Part shown: piece by piece, positions 8,150 to 16,307 of the stretch
How positions within the stretch are numbered: the first letter of the stretch is position 1
Layout of the letters: the number at the start of each line of letters is the position of its first letter
From: Labrenzia sp. DG1229
GTDB taxonomy: Bacteria; Pseudomonadota; Alphaproteobacteria; Rhizobiales; Stappiaceae
DNA: 64,000 bases
NCBI RefSeq assembly: GCF_000521215.1
Contig: NZ_KI928932.1
Coordinates: 119,082-183,081, forward strand
Reading direction: 5' to 3'
Notes under the pieces: generated by a model
Databases searched by the model: none
What the model saw: only the letters and a program-made list of their open reading frames with translations
Told to the model about the DNA's origin: nothing
Position numbers and translations under genes: made by a program

Positions 8150-9760
8150 ATGAAAAAACAAGTTGTTGCCACCTTGAGCGAATTGCCGGACCGGGATCCG
8201 CAATATGCACTGGTCGCCGATGTCGATCTCGTGATTGTCCGGTTCGACGACGAGATCTCGGTCTTCTACGGCCGGTGCCTGCACCGCGGCGCGCTGATGT
8301 CCGATGGCTATGTGCAGGGAGACAATCTGATCTGCGGCGTTCATTATTGGGACTACAAGGTCGACAGCGGGGTCTCGGAATACAACAATTCCGAAGCGCT
8401 TCCAAAGTTCCAGAGCTGGGTTGAAGGCAATGAAGTTCTTGTCGACGAAGACGAGATTGCCGCATGGGCACAGAAGAACCCGCAGCCGTTCCAGCGCGAT
8501 CAGTATCTCGGCCTTTATGCCGATACCAGTCATGGCACGGAAGAAGAACCGTATAATGGCCTGATCCAGCAATACGCTCGGGATGGACTGACCAAAACCG
8601 GCCATCACGGCCGGGTTGACGCCATGGGTGTGCCACGCAACCAGTTGCCCGACTGGGACGACATTCAGATCCTGACGGCCCAGCTGCAGCGTTTCCCCCT
8701 CCTGGACGAGGACCCGGTCGGCACCGATGTCGTGATCGGACCGAATGCGCAAAAGCCCCTTCGTCTGAAGATCCCGCTTTTCGTATCGGACATGAGCTAC
8801 GGCGCCCTGTCCGAGCCTGCCAAGGTCGCGCTCGCCCGTGGAGCGGAACTTGCAGGAACCGGTATCTGTTCAGGTGAAGGCGGCATGCTGCCTGAAGAAC
8901 AGGAAGCCAATTCCCGTTACTTCTACGAGCTGGCATCCGCGCGCTTTGGTTTTGACTGGGCCAAGCTCGACAATGTTCAGGCGTTCCACTTCAAGGGTGG
9001 TCAGGGTGCCAAGACGGGAACCGGCGGTCATCTGCCCGGCGCAAAGGTCAAGGGCAAGATCGCCGAGGTGCGTGGATTGAAGGAAGGTACAGACGCGATC
9101 TCGCCTCCGCGCTTTCCGGACTGGACGGAAAGTGCACAGATCAGGGAATTCGCTGATGAAGTGCGCACCCGAACCGGAGGTATTCCGATCGGCTACAAGC
9201 TGTCCGCCCAGCATATCGAAAAGGACATCGATGCGGCACTGGAAGTCGGCGTCGACTACATCATTCTGGATGGGCGCGGCGGCGGCACAGGCGCTGCACC
9301 GATCATCTTCCGGGACAACATCTCCGTCCCCACCATTCCTGCACTTGCCCGCGCCCGGCGTCACCTCGACAATCTCGGTCGAAATGACATCAGTCTGGTG
9401 ATAACCGGTGGACTGCGAAAACCGGCTGATTTTGTAAAGGCACTTGCACTGGGAGCAGACGCAGTTGCCATTTCCAATTCGGCCATGCAGGCCATCGGTT
9501 GTATCGCCATGCGTGCCTGTCACACCAACAACTGCCCGGTGGGTATCGCCACCCAGAAGCCACATCTGGTCAGCCGCCTGCAGATCGAAAAATCGGCACG
9601 CCAGCTTACCAATTTCTTCGAAGCCTCGGTTGAATTGATGCAGGTGATGGCCAGGGCCTGTGGCTATTCGCATCTGAACGAGTTCTGTCCGGATGATCTG
9701 ACAACCTGGAAGCGGGAAATGTCGGACTTGTCCGGCGTTGCCTATGGCGGCATTGCCTGA
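8150..9760 (+). CDS. Rieske [2Fe-2S] - glutamate synthase (FMN/3Fe-4S) domain fusion
   Basis: 536 residues. Residues about 1-105 form a Rieske domain with complete ligands Cys43-x-His45 and Cys62-x2-His65 (CLHRGA, CGVHYWDY). Residues about 190-520 are a glutamate-synthase central/FMN domain: VSDMSYGALSEPAK, the SGEGG loop, FKGGQGAKTGTGGHLPG, DGRGGGTGAAP, and the 3Fe-4S cysteines 451, 457 and 462 in CIAMRACHTNNCPVGIATQ. There is no glutaminase domain, so ammonia from glutamine is not its nitrogen source. It is probably a soluble flavoprotein that takes or gives electrons through the Rieske centre. RBS GGGGGAAGAA precedes the ATG. First gene of the island; substrate unknown. Confidence 0.9.
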   Translation: MKKQVVATLSELPDRDPQYALVADVDLVIVRFDDEISVFYGRCLHRGALMSDGYVQGDNLICGVHYWDYKVDSGVSEYNNSEALPKFQSWVEGNEVLVDEDEIAAWAQKNPQPFQRDQYLGLYADTSHGTEEEPYNGLIQQYARDGLTKTGHHGRVDAMGVPRNQLPDWDDIQILTAQLQRFPLLDEDPVGTDVVIGPNAQKPLRLKIPLFVSDMSYGALSEPAKVALARGAELAGTGICSGEGGMLPEEQEANSRYFYELASARFGFDWAKLDNVQAFHFKGGQGAKTGTGGHLPGAKVKGKIAEVRGLKEGTDAISPPRFPDWTESAQIREFADEVRTRTGGIPIGYKLSAQHIEKDIDAALEVGVDYIILDGRGGGTGAAPIIFRDNISVPTIPALARARRHLDNLGRNDISLVITGGLRKPADFVKALALGADAVAISNSAMQAIGCIAMRACHTNNCPVGIATQKPHLVSRLQIEKSARQLTNFFEASVELMQVMARACGYSHLNEFCPDDLTTWKREMSDLSGVAYGGIA

Positions 9761-9790
9761 CCTAACCGGGATGTTTTGAGGGAGAAAATC

Positions 9791-11767
9791 ATGAACGCTG
9801 AACCGCTTGACTGGATCAAGGTCGGACACATCGACGAATTGCCGGAAGGCCGTGTGAGAACCGTCACCGCACGCACTACCTCGATCTGCCTGTCTCATTT
9901 CGACGGGCAGTGGGCGGCCATGGACAACCATTGTCCACACCAGCGAGGTCCCCTCGGAGAAGGGTCGATTGAAAAGGGAAGCGACGGCAAGTGCTGGATC
10001 CGCTGTCCCTGGCACGGTTGGGATTTCGACCCGCTGACCGGTAAACCACCAGGCGGCCACGAAGACAGTGGCCAGGACCTTTATCCGCTCAAGATCGAGG
10101 ACGGCGAAATCTTCGTCGGTCTCGACGCCGAACCGGAGCACGAGCGCACGGTGACGGACGTCATGGCCGAGACCATGGTCAACTGGGGTGTGAAACGCGT
10201 CTTCGGCATGGTCGGTCACTCCAATCTCGGTCTGGCGGATGCCATCCGGTTGCAGGTCAACAAAGGCAATCTGGACTATATCGGCATCCGTCACGAAGGT
10301 GCTGCTGCCTTTGCAGCGTCTGCCTACGGCAAACTGACCGGCAAGCCTGCGGCCTGCCTGACCATCGCCGGCCCCGGTGCAACCAATCTCATGACGGGCC
10401 TTTGGGACGCAAAGGTCGACCGGGCGCCTGTTCTGGCGCTCACCGGTCAGGTACAGACCCAGGTCTTCGGCCCCGGAGCATTTCAGGATATCGATCTGAA
10501 ATCTGCCTTCGAAGCCGTCTCCCGCTTTTCCCAACCGGTGCTGAGCACATCACACCACGCGGAACTCATGTCGCTGGCGCTCAAGACGGCCATCGTTGAG
10601 CGCGATGTTGCCAACCTGATCTTTCCTGACGATGTCCAGACGAACCCGAGCAAAAAGGAAGCGGGGCATCCTGAAGGGCGCATGGGTGGAACAGAAGTTT
10701 CGCCTTCGGCAGGTGATCTCGCCAAGGCCGCCGAGTTGATAAACGGCGCAAAAAGACCAACGATCGTTCTCGGCTACGGCGCCAAGGACGTTCGTGAGAA
10801 AGTAATCGCACTGGCGGAGAAAATCGGTGCCCCGGTCATGACCACTTTCAAGGGCAAGGGTCTCATTCCGGACACGCATCCGCTTGCCGCCGGAGTGCTC
10901 GGGCGCTCTGGCACTCCCATCGCAAGCTGGTTCATGAACGAAGCGGATCTGATCATTTCGCTCGGATCGTCATTTGCGAATCATACCGGAATTGCACCGT
11001 ACAAGCCGATCATCCAGGTGGATTTCGAGCGCATGCAGCTCGGCAAGTTCCATCCTGTCACCTTGCCGGTCTGGGGGGAAATCGGCACATTCTGCGATGA
11101 AATAGCAACCAGTGTAGACAAGGCTGGCGATGCCGTCGATCAGGTGACCGAACTCGTCGAGAGATGGGCGATCTGGCGGGAAGAAAAGGAAACGAGACTA
11201 TCCGAAGACAGCGGACACGGCATACATTCCGCTGCCGTTTTCAAGGCCTTGACCGAGCTGTGCCCGGACGATGCCATCATCCCGGTCGACGTCGGCAACA
11301 ACACCTATTCCTTCGGCCGGTATTTCGAACCGCGCGGCCAGCGCATCTTGATGTCCGGTTACCTGGGCTCGATCGGTTTCAGCTTGCCGGCCGCTCTCGG
11401 GGCCTGGTGCGCGACCCGGGATTTTCCGGAATACAAGGGCCGAAAGGTGATCTCGATCTCGGGTGACGGCGGGTTTGGTCAATATGCGATGGAGTTTACG
11501 ACCGCGGTCAAATACGGCATGAACATAACGCATATTCTTCTCAACAATTCCGAACTCGGGAAAATCTCCAAGGAACAAAGGTCGGGTGAATGGCCAGTCT
11601 GGGAAACCAATCTCACCAATCCCTCCTTTGCAGCCTTTGCGCGTCTTTGCGGCGGCCATGGCCATCGGGTCACGGATGCAGCTGAGTTGAACGACGCAAT
11701 CAGGGCTGCAATTGCCCATGACGGCCCTTCCCTTGTGGAAATAGTAACGGACGCGGATTTAGTGTGA
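9791..11767 (+). CDS. Rieske [2Fe-2S] - thiamine diphosphate enzyme fusion (acetolactate synthase-like)
   Basis: 658 residues. Residues 1-115 are a Rieske/ferredoxin domain with Cys48-x-His50 and Cys72-x2-His75 (CPHQRG, CPWHGW). The rest is a full three-domain ThDP enzyme: the PYR domain with catalytic Glu169 in IRHEGAAAFAASAYG, a central domain (VLGYGAKDVREKV), and the ThDP/Mg site GDGGFGQYAMEF...LLNNSELGK. It resembles acetolactate synthase and pyruvate oxidase. An iron-sulfur domain fused to a ThDP decarboxylase suggests that electrons from oxidative decarboxylation pass to a partner. The ATG 9791 follows GAGGGAG; a TTG at 9776 is less likely. It lies 30 bases after the GltS fusion. Confidence 0.9.
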   Translation: MNAEPLDWIKVGHIDELPEGRVRTVTARTTSICLSHFDGQWAAMDNHCPHQRGPLGEGSIEKGSDGKCWIRCPWHGWDFDPLTGKPPGGHEDSGQDLYPLKIEDGEIFVGLDAEPEHERTVTDVMAETMVNWGVKRVFGMVGHSNLGLADAIRLQVNKGNLDYIGIRHEGAAAFAASAYGKLTGKPAACLTIAGPGATNLMTGLWDAKVDRAPVLALTGQVQTQVFGPGAFQDIDLKSAFEAVSRFSQPVLSTSHHAELMSLALKTAIVERDVANLIFPDDVQTNPSKKEAGHPEGRMGGTEVSPSAGDLAKAAELINGAKRPTIVLGYGAKDVREKVIALAEKIGAPVMTTFKGKGLIPDTHPLAAGVLGRSGTPIASWFMNEADLIISLGSSFANHTGIAPYKPIIQVDFERMQLGKFHPVTLPVWGEIGTFCDEIATSVDKAGDAVDQVTELVERWAIWREEKETRLSEDSGHGIHSAAVFKALTELCPDDAIIPVDVGNNTYSFGRYFEPRGQRILMSGYLGSIGFSLPAALGAWCATRDFPEYKGRKVISISGDGGFGQYAMEFTTAVKYGMNITHILLNNSELGKISKEQRSGEWPVWETNLTNPSFAAFARLCGGHGHRVTDAAELNDAIRAAIAHDGPSLVEIVTDADLV

Positions 11768-11843
11768 GGAATTAGGAGATAGTCTTGTCACCGCTGTCCC
11801 GGCAGGTAGCAGTGACAAGTCGAAATCTGAGGGAGAACGCATA

Positions 11844-12065
11844 TTGCAAACTGCAGAGTTTCTCATTGATCTGGGCCGCTATTACCTGATGGCCGGCGGT
11901 ATCGTTGCCGCGTTGTTCCTTGTCATCGGCATTGACCGCGTGGAGCCTTCTGCGCATGGTTCCTACGCCTTCCGTCCACTGTTGATACCGGGCATCTGCC
12001 TGATATGGCCGCTGGTGCTCTATCGCTGGTTCGTTCTTGAAAAACACGGCGAGGACCGGCGATGA
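11844..12065 (+). CDS. Small two-helix membrane protein of the Rieske island
   Basis: 73 residues starting at TTG 11844, preceded by GAGGGAG at good distance. Two hydrophobic helices (YYLMAGGIVAALFLVIGID and LLIPGICLIWPLVLYRW) are joined by a short polar loop. Its TGA overlaps the next ATG (12062-12065). No named family recognised. Size and location suggest a subunit that assembles or anchors the haem/Rieske membrane protein encoded just downstream. The coordinated overlaps of five genes in a row support real translation despite the rare start codon. Confidence 0.7.
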   Translation: MQTAEFLIDLGRYYLMAGGIVAALFLVIGIDRVEPSAHGSYAFRPLLIPGICLIWPLVLYRWFVLEKHGEDRR

Positions 12066-12235
12066 AACGCGCGCACCGCACAGCGCATGCCCGCATCTGG
12101 ACCGTTCTCGTGGTGTTGCTTCCGCTGGCCTTTTTCACTGTTCTTGCCCTGCGTCAATCTCCACCTGCCGACAGGCCGGCTGTCCTGATTGAAGCGCCTG
12201 CGGGTGGCACTAGCGGTACGGAGACCACTCAATGA
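12062..12235 (+). CDS. 57-residue single-helix membrane protein
   Basis: An ATG at 12062 inside the overlap with the previous stop opens a 57-codon frame ending TGA at 12233-12235, which itself overlaps the next ATG (12232). The protein is MKRAHRTAHARIWTVLVVLL followed by a Pro-containing hydrophobic stretch, then a polar Ala/Pro/Thr-rich tail. The basic N-terminus and one helix (about residues 13-31) suggest an inner-membrane protein with its tail outside. Four-base overlaps at both ends are the main evidence that it is a gene. Function unknown. Confidence 0.65.
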   Translation: MKRAHRTAHARIWTVLVVLLPLAFFTVLALRQSPPADRPAVLIEAPAGGTSGTETTQ

Positions 12236-13299
12236 GTGTGCAATACACACCGGTCATCTGGAACCGGAACAAGATCCTTTACGATGCCGTTCTGCTGATT
12301 GCCGTCGCACTTTACCTGTACATCTACATACGAGTTGCACCCGGATTTGAGGATGTGACCAAGCCCCTTGACGGTGCGATCCTGCGCATGCGCGCCTTCG
12401 GCAGCTGCGCCTTCCTGATGCTGACGGTCATCTTGTGCATCGGCCCGCTGGCACGCCTCGACAGAAGGTTCCTGCCGCTCCTCTACAACCGCCGGCACTT
12501 CGGCGTGATGACAGCCGGCATCGCGGCGGTTCATGCCAACTACGTGCTTGGCTGGTACTATGCCTTCTCGCCGACCGACTCGTATGTCGCGCTGCTCTCT
12601 TCAAACACGAGTTATGGACAGATCCTCGGGTTTCCGTTTGAAACGCTCGGGATCGCGGCCCTCCTGATCCTGTTCGTCCTGGCGGCAACAAGCCATGATT
12701 TCTGGCTGAGTTTCCTGGGCGCACCGATCTGGAAGGCGCTGCATATGTTCATCTATGCCGCCTATGCCTTTGTCGTGCTTCACGTCGCGCTCGGTGCGCT
12801 ACAGGGAACCGGCGACCCGATATTCACCAGTGTCGTTGCCGCAAGCGTTGTGCTGGTGTCCGCACTCCATTTCGCAACCGGGCGAATGGAGGCAAGGCGG
12901 GACCGCGGAGACGAGACCGCAAAAGCCTCTCTTCAGGAAAAAGGCTGGCTGGTCGCGGGAGAGATTGACGAAATCGACGTCGATTGCGCCAAGGTTGTGA
13001 CCCTCGCGGACGATGAACGGGTTGCCATTTTCAAATATGACGGCAAGCTGTCGGCGATCACCAATGCCTGTGCCCACCAGAACGGCCCCCTGGGTGAAGG
13101 CAAGGTGTTGTGGGGTTGCATTACCTGTCCCTGGCACGGTTACCAGTACAATCTGACGGACGGGCGCGCTCCCGCGCCCTTTACCGAAAAGATATCGACC
13201 TACAGGCTGCAACTGATCGGCTCGACCATCCTGCTCGATCCGAAGGCGTTGCCACCCGGCACGCATGTCGACCCGGTCGTTATTGGAGAAGCGGCATGA
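12232..13299 (+). CDS. Ferric-reductase-like haem membrane protein with C-terminal Rieske domain
   Basis: 355 residues. The N-terminal ~215 residues contain about six membrane helices of the ferric reductase/cytochrome b-like type. Candidate haem ligands are His89, His101, His171 and His184 (RRHFGVMTAGIAAVHANY, ALHMFIYAAYAFVVLH). The C-terminal domain (about 235-340) is a Rieske centre: Cys280-x-His282 and Cys299-x2-His302 (CAHQNGP, CPWHGY). No flavin or NAD domain is present, unlike true ferric reductases. The Rieske domain appears to replace that module, which suggests transmembrane electron transfer between haem and a soluble partner. ATGA overlaps on both sides. The direction of electron flow is unknown. 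Confidence 0.88.
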   Translation: MSVQYTPVIWNRNKILYDAVLLIAVALYLYIYIRVAPGFEDVTKPLDGAILRMRAFGSCAFLMLTVILCIGPLARLDRRFLPLLYNRRHFGVMTAGIAAVHANYVLGWYYAFSPTDSYVALLSSNTSYGQILGFPFETLGIAALLILFVLAATSHDFWLSFLGAPIWKALHMFIYAAYAFVVLHVALGALQGTGDPIFTSVVAASVVLVSALHFATGRMEARRDRGDETAKASLQEKGWLVAGEIDEIDVDCAKVVTLADDERVAIFKYDGKLSAITNACAHQNGPLGEGKVLWGCITCPWHGYQYNLTDGRAPAPFTEKISTYRLQLIGSTILLDPKALPPGTHVDPVVIGEAA

Positions 13300-14057
13300 G
13301 CTGGAAACAAACCAAGGACGCTCCGTTTTTTGTCGGTTATCTGAACGCGGTTCCCAAACAGCTGGTAACCTTTCTGCTGGTTTTTTCGGTCTGCTTTGCC
13401 GGTGGTCTCGGTATCGCCGCGCTGGCGCTTTCCTCGACACAGAATGATCCCGGCAACGGTGGCTTCCAGTGGGGCAACCGGTTTGAAAACATCGGGATCA
13501 TGGAGCTTCGCCCCTACCCCGTCTTGCGCGTGGCTGCGGATGCAGGCAATCCGGCCCGCACCTACATGCTTGCCGGACAGGGAAAACGCGGTGTCTTCAA
13601 CCAGGTGGAAAAGCACGAAAACGGCTTCGTCGCCATGCGCGGAGTGCCCGTCAAGCGCGGAGATCTAACAATGATCCAGGTCGGGCGGGTGGAAGCTGCG
13701 GAGAGTGAAGTCACCGGTTTCACACCTTCCGAGCCAATTCCACTTGGGCGCTGGAAACTGACTGGTGAGATCTGCGACGGCAAGTGCTACGCCGGTGCAA
13801 TGCGTCCTGGCCAGGGCCTTGCCCACAAGGCTTGTGCCGATCTGTGCCTTACCGGTGGCATTCCTCCGGTCTTTGTGTCGTCAGGGCCTGTCGAAAACCG
13901 CAATTTCTTCCTGATGGCGGACAAGGACGGCAATCTCCTCGGCGACGAAATCAAGCCGTTGCTCGCACTTTTTGTCGAGTTGGAAGGTGATGTCGAGCGG
14001 CTTGACGATCTGATGGTCTTCAAGGTCGATCTGGCAAAGGCGAGGGTATTGAGATGA
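13296..14057 (+). CDS. Membrane-anchored protein with C-x3-C-x15-C-x3-C motif
   Basis: 253 residues from ATG 13296, which overlaps the previous stop; an upstream in-frame extension lies wholly inside that gene and is dismissed. One N-terminal helix (residues about 21-46) is followed by a soluble, probably periplasmic domain. It carries CDGKC (160, 164), then HKACADLC (180, 184) and GGIPPVFV. The even cysteine spacing and adjacent histidine suggest a metal or cofactor site, or paired disulfides. I recognise the motif as recurring in uncharacterised proteins but can name no function. Stop overlaps the next gene by four bases. Confidence 0.8.
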   Translation: MSWKQTKDAPFFVGYLNAVPKQLVTFLLVFSVCFAGGLGIAALALSSTQNDPGNGGFQWGNRFENIGIMELRPYPVLRVAADAGNPARTYMLAGQGKRGVFNQVEKHENGFVAMRGVPVKRGDLTMIQVGRVEAAESEVTGFTPSEPIPLGRWKLTGEICDGKCYAGAMRPGQGLAHKACADLCLTGGIPPVFVSSGPVENRNFFLMADKDGNLLGDEIKPLLALFVELEGDVERLDDLMVFKVDLAKARVLR

Positions 14058-14305
14058 GTGAACCGACGCCTCCACCGGCCTGGCAGACCATACTGATTTC
14101 TCTGGTCCTGACCGGAGCACTTGTTGCCGTCGCCTATTATGTCTGGATTTATGCCAATATCGGCGTCCGCCAGTCGGACTATACAAAAGGTACGCTTTTG
14201 ACCGATTTGAGGTTCTTTGTCGGGTTACTCGCTGTATTTCTTGCCCTGACTGTTCTCGATCGGATCATCAATTTCGTGAAGTCAAAAATCAGCGGCGAAC
14301 ACTAG
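14054..14305 (+). CDS. Small two-helix membrane protein, last gene of the Rieske island
   Basis: 83 residues, ATGA overlap with the upstream gene. A Pro-rich N-terminus (SEPTPPPAWQ) is followed by two hydrophobic helices (ILISLVLTGALVAVAYYVWI and FFVGLLAVFLALTVLD) and a basic tail. No family recognised. Translational coupling suggests it is a subunit of the same membrane complex as the haem/Rieske protein and the four-cysteine protein. Confidence 0.75.
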   Translation: MSEPTPPPAWQTILISLVLTGALVAVAYYVWIYANIGVRQSDYTKGTLLTDLRFFVGLLAVFLALTVLDRIINFVKSKISGEH

Positions 14306-14395
14306 GCCCCTCGCGGGACAAGTTCGTCGCCGCACCGCTTGGCACGCGCTCGCGGTTACCGAGGTCCGACCGGAGGTCCCGGCAAGCTACCGGAC

Positions 14396-14423
14396 AAAAA
14401 AAGCAAGTTCCATCGTATGGTAC
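14396..14423 (-). terminator. Probable terminator of the minus-strand transporter operon
   Basis: Read on the minus strand, GTACCAT-ACG-ATGGAAC forms a 7-base stem with one mismatch and is followed by TTGC and seven T. It lies 23-50 bases past the hydrolase stop, between two convergent operons. Confidence 0.5.
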
Positions 14424-14445
14424 AGGCCCGTGTTGCCTTGCAGCG

Positions 14446-15240
14446 CTAGTCTGAAATCAGCTTCAGCAACATCTCATTGAACCTGCCCGGCTCTTCCATA
14501 TGGGGTGCATGGCCCGATCGCTCGAAAAGATGAAGGTGAAAGTCGGGCACATTCTCTTCATGCCATTGATGGACACCGGGTCCGTAGAGCTGGCTTCTGC
14601 GCCCGGCAGCAAGGTGAAAAGGCACCGGAAATTCTCCGAGCAGCTGCCTGAAATCCTGCGCCGTCAGCGACGCCCACATCGGACGAAGCAGAACCGGGTC
14701 GGCCTTCGCAATTTCGTTACGCGCAAATTCCCTTGAACCGGGTTTCGACGTCAGCCCTTCCGCAAACAATCGGCCAGCGATCCGTCCGGGCAGCTTGGGC
14801 CAGTCCGCGACGATTGCATTGCGGAAGACCTGGTTGAGATCGGCAGTCAGACCGTTGAGCGTCCCGTTCTGCCAGTCAGCTGTGTTCAGAACTTTCGGCG
14901 TCATGTCGATCGCGACGAGGGAAGACAGGCGATCTGCTCCGAAACGCTCGATCATCGCATAAGCGACGAGCGCTCCCATCGACCAGCCACAAACCACGGC
15001 ATCGAAGATCTCCCGTGTCACCAGTTCCGCGTAGAGAGCCTCGGCTGCCGCTTCAATCGTCAACGGAAGGCGGTTGCCTGTTTTTCCGTGCCCCGGCAAA
15101 TCGGGTACGAGGCAGCGCGCTTCTGAGTGAAGACAATCGATCTGGCCTTGAAAAAATTGCCCGGGACAGGACCAGCCATGAATGAGGACCAACGGCCGGC
15201 CGTTCCCCTTGTCCCGAATATGAAGTCCGACTTCGCTCAC
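14446..15240 (-). CDS. Alpha/beta hydrolase
   Basis: 264 residues. The alpha/beta hydrolase fold shows RPLVLIHGWS (oxyanion strand), the nucleophile elbow CGWSMGA (Ser87), and the catalytic His in RSGHAPHMEEP near the C-terminus. A BioH/MhpC-like carboxyl-ester hydrolase or thioesterase is the nearest general type. The start chosen is GTG 15240, whose GTGA overlaps the stop of the permease upstream; the longer open frame reaches into that gene. As the last gene of an ABC import operon it may release the acid from an imported ester, or cleave a ring-opened intermediate. Substrate unknown. Confidence 0.85.
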   Translation of the reverse strand: MSEVGLHIRDKGNGRPLVLIHGWSCPGQFFQGQIDCLHSEARCLVPDLPGHGKTGNRLPLTIEAAAEALYAELVTREIFDAVVCGWSMGALVAYAMIERFGADRLSSLVAIDMTPKVLNTADWQNGTLNGLTADLNQVFRNAIVADWPKLPGRIAGRLFAEGLTSKPGSREFARNEIAKADPVLLRPMWASLTAQDFRQLLGEFPVPFHLAAGRRSQLYGPGVHQWHEENVPDFHLHLFERSGHAPHMEEPGRFNEMLLKLISD

Positions 15241-16298
15241 GCACGCCCCGCACGCAATCTTCCGACGATCCCGCTCGGAAAGAAATACACAGAGAGAATA
15301 AAAAGGACACCCAGCCAGAGCAGCCACCGCTCCGGTGCAACCAGCGTGGATACCAGCGGGACCGCGCTTGTCGCCTCGGCGGCAACCCCCATCAGGTTCT
15401 GCAAATAGGTCTGCGCCAGGATGAACAGTGTTGCTCCGAGCACGGCTCCGTAAAGCGTGCCCATACCGCCAATCACGACCATCAGCAATATGTCGATCAT
15501 GATTTCCATTGATAGCGTCGTCGCCGGGCCAGTATAGCGCAGCCAGATGGCAAGCAGTGACCCTGCCAGTGCTGCCATCACGGCGGAAAGCACCGTTGCG
15601 GTCGTCCGGTACCAGACAACACGATAGCCGATAGCTTCCGCCCTGAAGGCATTATCGCGAACCGCCTTCAGCGTGCGCCCGAAAGGCGAATTGACGACCC
15701 TGAGCATAACCAGGAACAAGACGGCAGACGCGAAAAAAACGAGATAGTAAGCCACGAGCTTGCCGTTGATCCTGACGCCGAGAACCTTTTCATTTACGAG
15801 CTTGAAGGCTGGTGTCAGTTCGCGCGGGATCTTGTAGTTGAGGCCGTCCTCGCCGCCCGTCAGCCAGGACATCTGCGAAACGAAAACTGCAAATGCGCTC
15901 GCGACCGCCAGTGTGACCATCGCGAAGAAAATCGCCTTGACGCGCAGCGAGAACAACCCGATGGCAAGCGCGAAAAGAGCCGCGACCAGGGCACCTGCAA
16001 GTGTCCCCCAGATGAGGGAGCCGTAGTTCGGACCGGACGTGTTGAGCGCAAGCGCGGTGCCATACGCACCGATACCGAAGAACATTGTGTGGGCGAAGGA
16101 GACGATGCCTGAATAGCCGAGCAGTAGATCGTAGCTTGCCACCAGCACGATGAAGATGCAGATCCGGGCGGCGGTCTCAAGCGACTTGGTTCCCGGAAAG
16201 AGGAAGGGTGCGAAGGCAAGGGAGATCAGAACGATCAGCAGGAGAACGGTCAGAAGGCCACTGCGTGGCGTGTCCCCGGAAAGAAGTCTGGTGAGCAT
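15237..16298 (-). CDS. Branched-chain-type ABC transporter permease (LivM-like)
   Basis: 353 residues, about ten membrane helices. GYSGIVSFAHTMFFGIGAYG is the LivM signature helix and LKAVRDNAFRAEAIGY the cytoplasmic coupling loop that contacts the ATPases. It forms the inner-membrane channel with the LivH-like protein encoded nine bases upstream. RBS GAGGAAA precedes ATG 16298. The stop overlaps the hydrolase start. Regulation is likely by the TetR protein through the site at 20.27 kb. Confidence 0.92.
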   Translation of the reverse strand: MLTRLLSGDTPRSGLLTVLLLIVLISLAFAPFLFPGTKSLETAARICIFIVLVASYDLLLGYSGIVSFAHTMFFGIGAYGTALALNTSGPNYGSLIWGTLAGALVAALFALAIGLFSLRVKAIFFAMVTLAVASAFAVFVSQMSWLTGGEDGLNYKIPRELTPAFKLVNEKVLGVRINGKLVAYYLVFFASAVLFLVMLRVVNSPFGRTLKAVRDNAFRAEAIGYRVVWYRTTATVLSAVMAALAGSLLAIWLRYTGPATTLSMEIMIDILLMVVIGGMGTLYGAVLGATLFILAQTYLQNLMGVAAEATSAVPLVSTLVAPERWLLWLGVLFILSVYFFPSGIVGRLRAGRA

Positions 16299-16307
16299 GG
16301 CTTTTCC

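Noticed and set aside
8870-10534. Long minus-strand open frame (554 codons) across the two Rieske fusions
   Set aside because: Antisense to two genes with complete, family-matching domains; no recognisable domain of its own and no ribosome site. GC-rich third positions make such shadows common.
14306-14395. Direct repeat GAGGTCC around 14371-14390 as a mobile-element footprint
   Set aside because: Two short copies only, no transposase or terminal repeats nearby.
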